Source of the DNA: Maylandia zebra
Lineage: Eukaryota > Chordata > Actinopteri > Cichliformes > Cichlidae
Assembly (NCBI RefSeq): GCF_041146795.1
Contig: NC_135177.1
Coordinates: forward strand, 17,876,560-17,940,559
Direction of reading: 5' to 3'
Length of the DNA: 64,000 nt
Shown here: positions 11,399 through 23,779 of the stretch, one piece after another
How positions within the stretch are numbered: the stretch's first letter is position 1
Layout of the letters: each line of letters begins with the position of its first letter
Notes under the pieces: generated by a model
The model's input: only the letters and a program-made list of their open reading frames with translations
Databases searched by the model: none
Told to the model about the DNA's origin: nothing
Program-made: the position numbers and the translations under genes

Positions 11399-12460
11399 TT
11401 ACAACTGTGTGTCAGACTCTAACTTCTTATTGTTCTGAGTGGTTGCATTTGTATAGATATAAGAGCGAGGAACTTCTTCCTGGAAGGCAGTCTCCAAGAT
11501 GTTGTGGATAGATTTGTGGACTTGACTCTTAAAATCCTGGCCCATGAACACATACAGCAGTGGATTCAGGCAGCTGTTGAGAAAGGCCATACTGGTGGCT
11601 ATTGGTAACCCAATTATGGTGATATCATCTAATATCTCACTTGAATATTCTGGCATGTGATTTGCCATCTCAATTAGACCCATGATGTGAAAGGGAGCCC
11701 AGCACAGAAAGAAAGTGATGATAATGGCAGCGATGATCTTAAAGGGGCGACTTGACTGATTGGCCAGTGTGCGGTTTCTTCTGAGACGATGGATTATAAC
11801 AGCATAACAGGAGACAATGACAGTAAAGGGCACAACAAATCCCAATAGGAAACGCGTGATAATCATGGCCTGATGAGTCTCATTATATGTGTCCTCGTCA
11901 CCAGAAAGAGCATAGTTGTTGAAGCAGTTGATGATATCCTTATTGTGGTACGATGGTCCGACGTCCCTGAAGATGAAGTATGGAGCACTGAGAATCAAAG
12001 CCACCACCCAAACACACAGACTCACATAGGATGCTTTGCGTACATTTCGGTGGTTCTGAGCCCAGACGGGCCACACCACAGACACACATCTGTCCACACT
12101 GATCACCACCAGAATGTAGACACTGGCAAACATGTTCAGAAAGCTGATAGTGGTGTTCAGCTTGCACATGAAGTTGCCAAAAGGCCAGTGGAAATCCAAA
12201 GCTGTGTAAGTCACACTCAGGGGCAAAAACGCAGTGAAGAGGAAGTCAGCCACAGCAAGGTTGAGGAACCAAACTGTGTTAACAGTTTTCTTCATCTTGA
12301 ACCCGGTCACCCAGATAACCACTCCATTCCCGAGCACACCGAGGACAAAAGCCAGGGAGTACACAACGATAGACATGGTGTTCAGAGAATGTCTCAACTC
12401 AGCATACTGGTAAACAGGTGCAGCAGTTGTGTTGAATTGATGAAAAGATCTAGTGGTCAT
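11399..12460 (-). CDS. cmklr1-like: Chemokine-like receptor 1-type chemoattractant GPCR (receptor B)
   Basis: A 353-aa class A GPCR of the chemerin/formyl-peptide receptor group, expected at the leukocyte plasma membrane. Seven hydrophobic segments are clear. TM1 holds GVLGNG (41-46) and TM2 holds LNLAVAD. The disulfide pair is Cys99 and Cys179. The DRY-type motif is Asp123-Arg124-Cys125, followed by the loop VWPVWAQNHRNVRKA. CWAP is at 253-256 and NPLLY at 299-303. Asn10 and Asn193 sit in glycosylation sequons. The in-frame GTG nine bases upstream is not a plausible start; the ATG at 12460 lies 20 bases inside an exon whose acceptor (CTGCAG|GTCCC) is at 12481-12482. Exon 1 is at 13925. B is nearly identical to E in the TM core but lacks four residues in extracellular loop 2 and has its own C-tail. 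Which chemoattractant it binds is unknown. Confidence 0.93.
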   Translation of the reverse strand: MTTRSFHQFNTTAAPVYQYAELRHSLNTMSIVVYSLAFVLGVLGNGVVIWVTGFKMKKTVNTVWFLNLAVADFLFTAFLPLSVTYTALDFHWPFGNFMCKLNTTISFLNMFASVYILVVISVDRCVSVVWPVWAQNHRNVRKASYVSLCVWVVALILSAPYFIFRDVGPSYHNKDIINCFNNYALSGDEDTYNETHQAMIITRFLLGFVVPFTVIVSCYAVIIHRLRRNRTLANQSSRPFKIIAAIIITFFLCWAPFHIMGLIEMANHMPEYSSEILDDITIIGLPIATSMAFLNSCLNPLLYVFMGQDFKSQVHKSIHNILETAFQEEVPRSYIYTNATTQNNKKLESDTQL

Positions 12461-12480
12461 CTCTATCACTGCCTTGGGAC

Positions 12481-13924
12481 CTGCAGTGGTATCACAAAAA
12501 AATAAATATATAAATGCATTATGTAAAATTCATCTTTCAATTTTTTTCTTTCTGTTATAACTAATTGCATTGAATGATACTCAGTTATTTTTTAAATTGC
12601 TACTTAATGTCTAGTTAGTTGTAAACAAATCTTAAACACTAACTGCTTCAATTAAACACTGACTGCATTTAGCAGTGAAGGGTCACTTGTAAGTCAGATA
12701 TCTCAGGTATAATCAAGGCTATGAAAGCAGAACATGTGAAAAAAATTGTAGTTGGCTGTTTTGGTATAGATTATTTCTTGATAGAAGAGCATGAACAGTG
12801 ACTAATTCATTTACAGATTTAGAAAATGAATTAGTTCTAGACTTCAGTAGTAATGAGTTAAGTAAAAGGAAGAATTAAAGAGTGAAGATAATACATTTAC
12901 GAGACTATATAAGGGAAGGGGGGGGGGGGGGGGGGAGGAAAAGTAGATAAAACCAGTAGTTAAAATGTAAGTTTTGAAGTTTAAGCTTAAAAAACAGTGT
13001 GGATTTGGTGCTTTATTCAAATGCACAGGCAGCCAGTGTAAAGACCTCTGAGCTGAGCTGATGTGGTCCACTTCTTTGGTCTTAGTGAGGACTCGAGCAG
13101 CAGTTCCGAATGAGCTGTAGTTGTCTGACTGATTTTTTAGGTAGACCTGTAAAGATGCTGTTACAGTAATCAAGCCTACTAAAGATGGCAGGTAGTGTTT
13201 TTTTTTTTATGACATATATACACTGGGATAGCATATTCAATGGTGTCACTATGTTAAGTATTTGACTAAAAAGCTCAAGTTGTGTTTGACCTATATACAC
13301 AGATTAACTGTTGTCTACATTTATAACATATGTTAACTCTTGATGCACAGCTGTTGTTTTGCAGACTAATAATTCACATAAAGAGGTAGTTTAGATAGTT
13401 TTATGTTTGGTTTTGATAGGTTCATGACTTATACTTCTAAAAAGAGGACGATTTGTTGTTACTTTATTATTCCTATTAACATATACGAACTGAAAGTCAC
13501 TAATGACGCTATCAGTCTGTGAGAGGTGTAGGAAAATGAGGTCATGGACATTTTGTATTTCTTTGTCTGCCATGATGTATCACTCATGAAGCAGCATCTA
13601 TAACTTTGTCAGTTTTGTTGCTTTGTGTTGACTGACAACCATGAGAAGTCAGCGCTCAGTTAGCTAAAATAATTAAGAATCACAGGGTGACTTTTTTAAT
13701 AAAGATTAATTAGTGTCACCCTCTGTACTTTAACGTGAATATGTGCAAAATATGGCATTTGTAGGCAGTTACATACGTCATATTTTTAACACTATTGTTG
13801 GATGATAAGGTGAGGTTTCAGACAGATTCAGAAGAAGTTGAGCAATTATGTCTGACAGAGTGAAACCAAAAAAAAAATGTATTATTGACAATTTTACAGC
13901 AGCAAAATAATAAATATTGTTTAC
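12481..13924 (-). other. Intron 1 of receptor B
   Basis: Bounded by donor AAAG|GTAAAC (exon end at 13925) and acceptor CTGCAG| before 12480, 1444 bp. It holds a run of 18 G (12918-12935) and a LINE fragment (about 12950-13300). Confidence 0.7.
12950..13300 (-). mobile_element. LINE reverse-transcriptase C-terminal fragment
   Basis: Minus-strand reading frames give SRLDYCNSIFTGLPKKSVRQLQ (split over two frames), then ARVLTKTKEVDHIS and RSLHWLPVHL. This is the pattern of the LINE reverse-transcriptase tail common in fish. A frameshift and a T-run break it. It probably belongs to the same family as the fragment at 35590-36100, which carries the palm domain. Confidence 0.65.
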
Positions 13925-14010
13925 CTTTAGTAAAGCTCTGTTGTTGGTTGTTGATGAATCCACTCCAGAAGAATCACTGATCAAACTGTGACACATTGAT
14001 TATATATAAA
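13925..14010 (-). promoter_or_regulatory. Promoter and non-coding exon 1 of receptor B
   Basis: A short exon (about 50-60 bases) ends at 13925 with donor AAAG|GTAAAC. It aligns with the exons at 1697 and 52871. A TATA box, TTTATATATA on the minus strand (14001-14010), lies about 30 bases upstream of the expected start. Splicing to the acceptor at 12481 brings it just upstream of the receptor B ATG. The start site is inferred from TATA spacing. Confidence 0.65.
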
Positions 14011-14724
14011 CCCATTCTGAGAAAAAAAACCGCTGCTGAATTTGGCTTTCAGAAAAAGTCTGAAACCAAAATGAGATCATCTGTATTTTCCAGTGGCTAC
14101 CGTAGAGGTTTTCTGTCAGCATCCTGTTTTCTAATCTAAATGAAGTCTCTTTATTAGCTGTGAAAGACGCTGTAGTGAAACAAGTTTGACACACCTTGTG
14201 TGTCTTCAAAAAGTAACGTGTGACTAAAACATGAACAGCATCAAGGTCGGATTCTAGTGGAAACATAAGAATTTAGATTGAAGCTAAACTTAAAAAAAAA
14301 AGATTTGTTGAAATAAACCTTTGCAAACAGATCAAAACCAGATTTGGACAAATGTGAAGGATTTCCCGTAATAATGTCAGTTTGCTTTTCTTTTTAATGC
14401 AATATTTCTAAAATATTCTATGATCTCACAGGATGACGTTCATCCTACACACTCTGCCTCACCAGAATTGGTTTTCACAACCACAGTTACTTTTAACGTA
14501 ATATTTAAGCCTGTGTGTTCTGAGCCATCATTGTTGAGGAATCTAACCCTACGCGAAGTTTTGCTTTTTCTAAATTGTTGCGTTGTCAGCAAAGAATGTA
14601 ACGATTCCTACTAACATGCATCAAAAATGACATTTTCTCCAAAAAATAAAGGTAATGGTTAGGGTTTAGGGTCATCGCCGACGCTGACTCATATATCTTT
14701 ATATCTCTAAAGCAAATCATGATG
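14011..14724. other. Receptor B upstream flank, no gene
   Basis: No supported ORF. 14105-14180 resembles the upstream blocks at 2750-2845 and 53660-53740. The rest is unremarkable. Confidence 0.4.
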
Positions 14725-15113
14725 TGGTGGCACGAATCAGGGACACACACAGACTCACATAGGATGCTTTGTGTACATTTTGGTGGTTCTGAGCCACATC
14801 ACAAACACAGTATGGATCATCAGTCCATACTGATGATCAGTCCATACTGATCACCACCAGAACGTAGACACTGGCAAACATGTTCAGAAAGCTGATGGTG
14901 GTGTTCAGCTTTTACATGAAGTTGCTAAAAGGCCAGAGGAAACCTGAAGCTACGTATGTCACACTCAGGGGAAGAAATGATACAAAGACGAAGTCAGCCA
15001 CAGCAAGGTTGAGGTACCAAGCTGTCTATCAGCCCAATATCATTGCCAATATCAGGTGCAGTTGCAGTTGCAGTTGTACCGATTAGATCAAACGAGTCAT
15101 TGGTCGTCTCCAT
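14725..15113 (-). pseudogene. Truncated chemoattractant receptor pseudogene (psi1)
   Basis: A minus-strand relic of a cmklr1-like coding exon. The start region is recognisable (ATG at 15113, METTNDSFD-like), followed by an expanded CAGTTG repeat, then pieces of TM2, TM3 and the second intracellular loop up to the TM4 start. TM1, most of the DRC loop and everything after TM4 are missing, and the tract has stops. A short local duplication (near 14815-14855) repeats ATCAGTCCATACTG. The splice acceptor found before the other copies is not kept upstream of the ATG. No function is expected. Confidence 0.85.
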
Positions 15114-16229
15114 CACTGTCTTAAGAATGACATAAAGAAACAACAAAATTAAATCATTTTGTAATGTCTGTTTTTCAAAGCTCTTCTTTCAGATGTGCAT
15201 GCACACTATCAGTGAAAGGTTTGATCACACCTTCTCATTTAAAAGTTTTTCTTTATTTTTCGTACTTTCTACATTGTAGATACATAGTGGGGACATCAAT
15301 TACATGATGCAAGATATATGGAATTATGTAGCAAACACAAAATGGATAAATAACTAAATATGTCGTATTTTTTAGATTCCTGAAAGTAGCCACCCGTTGC
15401 TTTGTTGACAGCACTGCACTCTGATTGGGGCCATTGTCTTAAGGTCATTGCCTTGTTGAAAAATAAATGATAGTCCAACTAAATGCAAACCAGGTGTCAT
15501 TGCAGAATGCTGTGGTAGCCATGCTGGTTCAGTGTACCTTCAATTTTGAATAAATCCCTAAGATGAGCGGGTGAATTTTAAGACTGAAGTTGTTGAACAA
15601 GCTTATTTGACTGAAAAGTAACAAGATCCCTTTTTTAATCCACTAGGACAAAGAGTATTATCGAAACTAAAATTTTATAATGAAATACTAAAATAATCAA
15701 ATTAAATAATCAATAATGAAAAGATTTTTTGACAGAAAAGCACTGAGATTTAAGACATGCAGAATGTAAGCTGATCGATTCACAAAAGGCAAGCATAAAA
15801 TCGTTTGACTTGAGCAATGATGTCAGCTCTGAGTTTTACCATGTGAGAAAGTGGAAATAATGTAAAGAATAGACAAGCAGGCATACAGCAAGACAGGTGA
15901 ATAGAATTTCTCTTTATTGAACTTAACCATAAGCTTGATTTTGGTGTTTTGTTTTTGACGTTGCAGATAGATGGACGAAATCAGTCACAGTCTTAAAAAC
16001 GAAACATTGACCAAACGGTTTATAGAAGCTACAAATATGCCAGGAACCTTACTGTGAATTACTTTAAGTCACTATCCTATCAATTGGGCCACCCTACTTA
16101 ATTGTAATAATGCCAGTGACAACATATTCCAGAAATCAATGGCCAGGCCTGAGGCTTGGGGACGCCATGGGGACGCCATGAGCAGCTGCACTGTGGATTT
16201 TGAGCTGATGTGTCCCCAGCTTCTCACAG
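15114..16229. other. Intergenic, no gene seen
   Basis: No supported coding region. 15990-16080 resembles 1180-1330, consistent with old duplicated flank of the receptor array. The first exon of psi1 was not found. Confidence 0.4.
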
Positions 16230-16505
16230 GTAGTGTCATGGTCCGTGGTCCTGTGTCTGTGGAATGCGTGATGCTCGGGTAGCCACACCCCCGGGCTGGG
16301 CCATCACCGGCACACTTGCTCTCCATCGCGGTGATTACATGAAGAGCTACTTAACCCGGCGCTGACGGATGCTCCACGCCAGTCCGTTAATCACCTCACA
16401 GACTAGAGAACCTCGGGGCTGTGTCCTGAGTCAGTTTCTCTTTTCCCTCCACACTAATGACTTGATCAGCCCTTCAACAATCACAGAATAGCTGACGTAG
16501 ATGAA
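16230..16505 (+). mobile_element. LTR-like piece and small L2 reverse-transcriptase fragment
   Basis: 16230-16390 is GC-rich and has a CTACTTAACCCGG promoter-like word, resembling the LTR-like stretch near 33880. 16400-16505 translates to RGCVLSQFLFSLHTNDL. This is the block that precedes the FADD catalytic box in L2-type reverse transcriptases; the box itself is destroyed. Confidence 0.45.
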
Positions 16506-16509
16506 ATGA

Positions 16510-18267
16510 CCATAGTTGCACTGTTTAATATGTTTAATGACAATAACTTAGTCACAGCCTAAACACACCTGAAGGTAATAGTTAGCTAAATGGAAAACTA
16601 GCATTTCAATAAGGAGAGATCTAGAAAGAATGAACATGGTTTATTGATTAACAGAAATTAGAGGTGTTTGGCGGTTAGACTCCGATAGCCCCTCTCGATG
16701 GAATGCAACCTCAGCTGTGAAAGGGATTAGAGCAGGGCGCCGAAGAAAGAAAGAAAGCTCGGCAGTTCTGGCCTGCACGTTAGGAGTAATGCATAGCACT
16801 GAGAGGCATAGCAAGCATAAGCACAGAGAAGAGTGAGAAACTGGGAAGGTCTGAAAGGATCTCGAACAAGACTAAAGGCGAGTCTGCTGGATTGAGTAAC
16901 AGACTGTCTGGAGCATCAGCATGAATGTTGGGCCTGGTGGCCACCTTCCAGTGCCATTCGATCAGAAGATGTCAAGGCCAGGAGAGAAGTAGAGCTTGGG
17001 TTAAGGCACAGCGCTGCAGATGGCCAAGGGAGCAGAGAGCTGTGGAGGCTGAAAGATGCAGAAAGGAAATAAGAGCTTCAATGGTGTGGGGCTGCTGATG
17101 GCTGACAGAACAGAATACCTGCAGAAGGTTGAAATTGCAAGTGCAAGAGCCCAGCTTAGACTCGGGGCTGCTGATGGCATAGAGAGAGATAAGAAATCAT
17201 GCACATGCTTAAAATGTAACCCCACAGGTCCAAATGACTCCACAAAACCTCGCTCATGAACATTGATAAGCTAACAGGCAGTGAGTTATCCCTCTCCAGG
17301 GAAAGTCATTCCAAAGAGAATCTGCACAAACAAAGACAACGGGTAAGTATTCTTTCAAGTACAAGGTGAACCAGCAAGCATGCGAAGGAGCCTAACTGCA
17401 TGTAGTACAATGTTTCAGCAAAGACTGAAGATCAGTGCTTCTAAACAAGGACATCAGAGAGAGAAATACAATCACAACACATGCAGTGGCATGGACAAGT
17501 ACAAATGTGTTGAATTGATTCTAACATTTACACTCCTAATGCCTGGAAATGTTAAATTAGCCAAAAGAGTGGTCATACAAGACAGACCTCATTGTAACAT
17601 GCATTTGTATAATATGCATCACCAAATTAGTCTGAAATGTTCTTTTTGAGTAAAAAAAAAAAAAAAAAACTGTTCTAGATAGCATACTTCATTTGCCAAA
17701 CGGTGGCACTTCTTGCTCTTTTTCCTGTCATTCACTGAAGACTCAAAGCTTGCAGCAGATGAATTGGAGAAACTGGAATTTGATGGGAAATGAACACACA
17801 CTTATCATATTACTTTTCCATTTCTGGTGTTTTCTTTTTCCTCCAGCTGTCTTTACTGTTGGTGAAGCTGAGTCATTGAGCTGAGTATCCAGGGAGTGTT
17901 TGTTATCTTAAAATAAATTCTTTAAAAAGCAAAAATGTATTTAATATGAAGGCAATATGAGCAGAGAGTGCAAGCATGTTGAGAGACTGGCTGTGTTAGT
18001 TCAGTGAGAGAGTTATTTGTAAAGAAAACAATTTTCACTAGCAGTCAAAACCAATGTATCCACTTATGTCTACATGTTTATTTTATTAAATATGAACAAA
18101 ATTATAGCAGTGCTGCCATGAGAGAGAGTACCATTTTGTTTATTTGGTAGTTCAATGAAAGGCTTCAGTTGTCATAGGCTGGGTAAGTGGCTGCTTTTTC
18201 CCTTGTTTTCACTCACAGTCCCACCTTTTGGGCAAGGCTCTCATCAACGCAGCTGGTAGGCTCAACT
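16510..18267. other. Intergenic, no gene seen
   Basis: No supported coding region. 16620-17300 has a slightly higher GC content and purine-rich repeats (GAAAGAAAGAAAG). It may be old retroelement sequence, but I could not classify it. An A-run lies at 17651-17670. Confidence 0.3.
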
Positions 18268-18760
18268 GACTACCAGCTGTGCCATTGAGAGCATCCTCAC
18301 TGGATGCATCACCACCTGGTACGGCAACAGCACCGCCTACAACTGCAAAGCTCTCCAGCGAGTAGTGCGGTGCTCTGAACGGATAATTGGAGGTGAGCTT
18401 CCCTCCCTCCAAGACATCTACAGGAAGCGGTGCCTGAGGAAAGCGGGGAGGATCATCAAGGACTCCAGTCACCCCAGCCATAAACTGTTCAGACTGCTTC
18501 CATCAGGAAGGAGGTTCTGCAGCATCCGGTCTCGTACCAGCAGACTGAGAGACAGCTTTTTCCATCAGGCCATCAGACTGCTGAACACGTCATAGACACC
18601 TCAGCTTCACTACTGGAACTTCAACATTATGCACTCCACACTGTATATAAATGCCACTTGTTTTGCACATATTCAACTCTGTATATTTTATATATTTTAT
18701 TATTATTATTATTATTATTATTTTATTTTATTTTTTTACTATTTAATTTGTAAAAATGTG

Positions 18761-18831
<71 letters not shown>

Positions 18832-19072
18832 AGGAAAATATTTAGTATACACATCCAGAAATGCATACACTATTATATATTGTACATATATTTATTAGTT
18901 TCAGGTTGGCCATTCTTGTATTTTGCTCGTTTGTGTTGTTGTGTTTGCACATCTCTGTTGCTTGTGGGGCTCACACACAAGAATTTCACTCGCATGTGCT
19001 GTGCCAGTGTGCCTGCACATGTGATGTGACAATAAAAAGTGATTTGATTTGATTTGATTTGATTTGATTTGA
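18268..19072 (+). mobile_element. L2-like LINE 3' fragment
   Basis: The frame through 18365-18595 gives the reverse-transcriptase tail: QDIYRKRCLRKAGRIIKD, then LFRLLPSGRRF and SFFHQAIRLLNTS. It continues into a 3' region that ends with AATAAAAAGT and a tandem (GATTT)n tail (19041-19072). Strongly 5' truncated. The 3' region also holds a (TTA)n run near 18700-18724 and a (CA)n microsatellite at 18773-18829. Confidence 0.8.
18773..18829. repeat. (CA)n microsatellite
   Basis: About 28 uninterrupted AC units inside the 3' region of the L2 copy at 18268. Likely polymorphic in length. Confidence 0.95.
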
Positions 19073-19773
19073 CGGCAATCCAGGGATTACCAGCCAGCAG
19101 TATTTAAGGCCAGCGGCTTCATTTGCTCTCCACCGGTTTGTCTGCTAACCGGTACTACAGGTCCCTCTTGTTCATGCATTCTATGCTTTTTGTGTCTCAT
19201 CTTGATTCTTTCCGTGTACCATAAACCAAGCAGCCAGGAACACACAGGTACAAATGTAAACTTTAAAAAAATGGGTTTTATTAAATACCAAAAAGGACAA
19301 GATGATTATAAAAATTCAAAATGACAAAAAATAACCTTTTTTTAAGAACCAAGTGGGCCCATAAAAGAAGTTAACTTGACAAAACTACTCAAAAGTTACT
19401 TAACAAAACATAACTCAACAAACTGACCTCCCAAATGAGAAACAGCTCCAGTTATATAGCAAATGAATAAACCATTATATACACCAAAGGTGAAAACTAG
19501 AGAGATAACAGCTAACCATCATTCAAGAAGAACCCCATTCCCCCTACATGATCACAATAGATGGTCCAGTCCATTTGATTGGCTTCTGCATTTAAACCAG
19601 CTCCACCCTCAGCCTCCTGTTTCAGCCAAACCAGGAAGGACTGGAGCGGAGGCCAGGTAACTCAGAAAGAACAGAAATATAGTATAACATATACCCATAT
19701 AAAATGCCAAACAATGCAAAACAGAGTCTATGCCACCATTTTAACTATAGCTTAGTGCTGTCATGCATTACAG
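19073..19773. repeat. LTR-like sequence, no gene
   Basis: 19240-19640 resembles an antisense LTR: TTTTATTAAATACC early, then a TATATAGC-type word and a GC-richer end. A partner LTR and internal domains were not found. The remainder is unassigned. Confidence 0.3.
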
Positions 19774-20994
19774 GTAGTGATGGGCAGATGAAGCTTCATG
19801 AAGCACTGTAGCTTTTCATCCAATTGGTTCATCCCAGCGCAAAGCATCTTGAAGCTTCATTTGCTCTAGTAGGACATCCACTGGACATAAAAATATTAGT
19901 TGGCATGAATTTGAAGAGTGTGGCCTTTTGCACACAGCCTGTAAATGTCAACAACAAAAGGAGTGTGTAAAACATGTATATTGTAGTGATGGCAGTATAC
20001 TGTGTATATTTATACTGGCAGTATGGAAAATGATCATTTGGAAATGCTTAAAATGGGAATGATCATTTACTGTGAGGTGAGGTGTGGTTGGGGTGTGGAC
20101 AGTGGTTGTGCTTTTGTAACGTTGAGGTATGGACAGCTACACACTGAGGCTTTGAGCTGCAATCCTGCCCACATTTTATTCTGTAAAAACTAAATTTTCA
20201 CTGCTTTTATGACCTTTTTAGTGGGGTGAACATAGGTAGGCTTTAATGATTTAACAAATCTTTTGAATCCTTTGTCCTCCACAATGCTAAATGGCTGGGA
20301 GTCCTCAATCACCATGCTGACCAGGTCTTCATCTATTTGAGATTGTTCTCCTGAGGAAAGACAACAAAAACAAAGCACAAATATAAATATCACACACGTA
20401 ACTTATTACAGTTGTATAATATTGTTATATCATTTAGTAACATTACAGCATGCTATATTATCATGGCATTTCATGGCTCACCTGATCTTACGCCACAATC
20501 GGTGTTCCCCTTATTCTCATGCAAAGCTCTGTAGTGCCTAAGCATGGATGAGGTGTTGTTGTTATATCCCAGCTCCCTGGCACATAGCAAACACTTCACC
20601 CTGTACAAAAGTAAAGCCGCTTAACATAAATTGTATTGCACCATCAGTATTATGAAAATACATCTTCTGTAGAAATTTACATACCTTGTTGGGAGGAATA
20701 AGATCAAAATGTTCCCACACAGGGGAGGACATCCTCCTCTTCTTAGCTGGCTCCATTCTCTTCTGAGTCTGAGGGGTTTATATATCGCTGTCATAGCTCG
20801 CGGCAAAGTCGGAACCACTTCATGAACCAGTCACGTGGTACAGCCGGGCAGCGAGGCTTCGGACGTCATCATTTTCAGCTCCTCCCATAAATACGCATCG
20901 CGGAAACGCCTCCTCCATTACTCGACACAAGCTTTGAAGCCTCGATAGAACCTTCACAGACATACAACCTCGATACAGAACGTCACATCACTAC
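19774..20994 (-). mobile_element. hAT-like element encoding only a BED zinc-finger region
   Basis: The termini read GTAGTGATG in inverted orientation. The 1.2 kb interior encodes, on the minus strand, the N-terminal part of a hAT transposase. Piece 1 (20685-20756) begins MEPAKKRRM and ends DLIPPNK, with donor AAG|GTATGT. Piece 2 (about 20480-20600) gives VKCLLCARELGYNNN then SMLRHYRALHENK: a CxxC and a paired-His BED finger. Piece 3 (20193-20355) begins EQSQIDEDL. The ribonuclease-H-like catalytic core is absent. Joining pieces 1 and 2 at the visible splice sites leaves the finger one base out of frame, so the copy is probably dead. No matching target duplication was found. Confidence 0.65.
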
Positions 20995-23779
20995 TTTAGA
21001 GCATAATGTAAAAATAAGAAAAAAAGATCAAATTAATATAAATATCATATAAAGTTAATAGATTTTAAAAAAAATATTTTACTGCTGGGGTCCTGTGTAA
21101 TTCCTTTCCTCCTGTTGTTAAGGATTTGACCTTAAAGATTTCAATGACAGCAATAAAATTCACTCCAACCATCACTTATCCTAGCTGTCCTGTACTCATT
21201 TTAAAAATTAATCCTAAATACTGCAGTACAACAAAGGACTTTACTAATGAACACTGAGCGCCTTGAGGCGACTTATGTTGTGATTTGGCGCTATATAAAT
21301 AAAATTGAATTGAATTGAATTGAATTGATCATAATCTTTAGCTGATATAGCATTCTCCGTTCGTTATCAAGGGAAGCAATTCAACAAGAAGCAGATTTTA
21401 TTCCAGCAGTGTGGTGAATTTAACAAACTGCATTTGTTAAATTTATAAAAGCTATAAATATATCAGGAGGTTATGGCGTGGAATGGAAAATACAGCTACA
21501 ATAAACATTTATATGATCTGCTCAACTTTGTTTCTCATCTTAATTGTTTGCATGAATAGTTGTTGGCTACTTCTTTACTTAGTATTTGGAAAATTGGAAC
21601 AGCTCTTATAATGGCTGCCACACAGATACTTCCAGCTCTAAGTTAGGGACCTTACTCAGCAAAATGGATAATTGGAAAGCACCCACAGACCAGTGGGAGA
21701 AGGGTGCACAATAGTACAGGTCACCTTAACATTGACAAATGTTCTGTCAATACTTTACTGCTGCCACTGCTGTTATACAGTATATTTTTAAGCAACTTTG
21801 AAAGCCATGCTGGATATTGTATTGTTTCGAGATGCAGAAGTATACCAATATATATGTGACCAATGGAGTTAGAACCTTTCATATTTATAGAAAGATAAGC
21901 AAAAATCTCACTGTACCTCTTCTTACTTGAGGCACATTGAGTGTCTCCGGGGAAATAATATATTAATAATAATAACAATAACAGATTGCAAAATGTTGAT
22001 GAGTCAGAATGATTTGGCTTCACTGAATCATTAAATTACATAAGTTTGAAGTAAGAACAAAACTGTCACAATTACGCGTGTATATAAACTCTTGATTTAC
22101 TGCTTAGGTGAAGTTTAGAAGTTGCAATTCTGGGCTGATTTTTACTTGACAGGACTGAGGTCTGTTATTTGTGGAATGTTTAGCATATAAACAGCTCCCT
22201 CTGCTGGTCAGTACTATTAGTGCGTGTTATGTTATTGGATAATTAGAAATTATTATCTGGTGTATTATCTCGATTTTTCATCAGTTTCAATCCTTTATCA
22301 GTTCTTTCATCAATTCCAATAAATTGTCATTTAACAAAGGAATACATTTCTAATTCAAACGTTATAGAAAAAATATCAGTAGTATTCTCTTGTGGTCTGG
22401 AAAAATGTGGGCTACATTCATCCAAATCAACTAGTAACACATTATCCTAAGTAATTTTCTAAATGGCATTTTGGAAGCATTCTTACTCCATTTGGGGGAT
22501 TCCAGATAATTCTTCTAATTTTCAGTATCAGGTTATGATCAGACAATCCAGCAATCAGGTTTAAATACTTTAAATTCTCCCAGTTACTAAACACAAATCC
22601 AAAGTGTGTACTTGCCAAAGTAATAATTCCTCTAGGTCCTTCAATTGCTTACATCAGATGAAATTGATCAGTTATTTGTTCAATCTTTCTTTCTAGCTAT
22701 ACTGTCTCTCCAGTTTATATTAAAATCATATTATTATAATGTTTTTCTTAGAATTATATTATTTTTTAACATAGTTTCAATTCAATTCTATTGAATTCAT
22801 TTTTTCAATATAGCACCAGATCACAACAACAGTCACCTTTAGTTGTGATCTCGATCCCCAACAATCAGCCAGCTCAGCTACCTTTGAGCAAAGGTTTGGC
22901 AACAGTAATTTGCACGCCTGCATGGCTTAAGCCAGAAGAAAACAATCTGCAAATACCAGTAAAAACTGCTGGACATAGGTTCATGTGGTCTTATAATGAT
23001 GGAGCCATGGCAGTTTCTTTTCCAGTAACTTTTAATAATAATAAAAATAATAATGATAAAAACAGAAATATGCCAAATAACTTCGAACATAAATGATTAT
23101 ACTGAATGCTGGATAAACTCAACATCAAGAACAGGAAAAAACGTCTTAAATGTGTGGTGATGATTAAGACGGGGCACAGAACAAAATCAAAAACGATAAT
23201 AATTACAGTTTCAATTAAACAAAATACTAACGTAAGCAAGCAAATTTGTCTCCTTTTCACAATATAGTTTTTTATAGTTTTTGGTAAACATTTAGAAGTT
23301 AACTCGGAATTTCATAGGGCATACATGGTGGATGGACACGTTCTCTCTAAAACCTAATGAGACATGACATTTTACTTCATTTTATGACAGTCAATACAAA
23401 CGTGATTATTAGTTCTCAAGAAAACCAACAACTGGAACGTAATGGAACGGAACGTCTAATAAAACATGGCTTCCTCTTATCAGGTTAAGAGATTCTGTGA
23501 ATGACTTTTTGGAAAGTCTGTAATAGGAACTCCTGTGGTTTATGCAGGTATTTCATAAACCACAGACTCAAAATCAATAAGCTTCACCATTAGCTAGGTT
23601 TGTTACAGATTGGAGACTGCAGTTTTTAGGGACATCAGACATAAAGAAAAGGTGACATGGGACAGTTGAAGACAAATGACTCTGTTTCTTTACTGTGACT
23701 GTGTGTTTCCTGTTAAATTTGTGCTATATAATCATAATTTCAATTGCTCCAACAAAAGAATTGACCAAATATTGTCAGG
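20995..23779. other. Intergenic, receptor C 3' flank with two short retroposon tails
   Basis: No supported gene. 21245-21335 is a retroposon 3' end (GGCGCTATATAAATAAA, then a TTGAA-type tandem tail). 22778-22850 is a related tail on the minus strand. 22970-23260 aligns with 46870-47110, 1 kb beyond psi2, so it is duplicated receptor flank. The CTCF-like word is at 22194-22207. Confidence 0.5.
22194..22207 (-). promoter_or_regulatory. CTCF-like core motif in the 3' flank of receptor C
   Basis: Reads CCAGCAGAGGGAGC on the minus strand. Its neighbours, such as GCATATAAACA, also resemble the sites at 8202 and 49704. Confidence 0.35.

Noticed and set aside
11873-12505. Plus-strand 210-aa open frame
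   Set aside because: Antisense of the receptor B exon. Similar antisense frames appear opposite D and E because the coding strand is conserved. Composition is not protein-like (His/Gln-rich).
18629-18898. Frame encoding a Thr-His repeat
   Set aside because: Translation of the (CA)n microsatellite in an L2 3' region.
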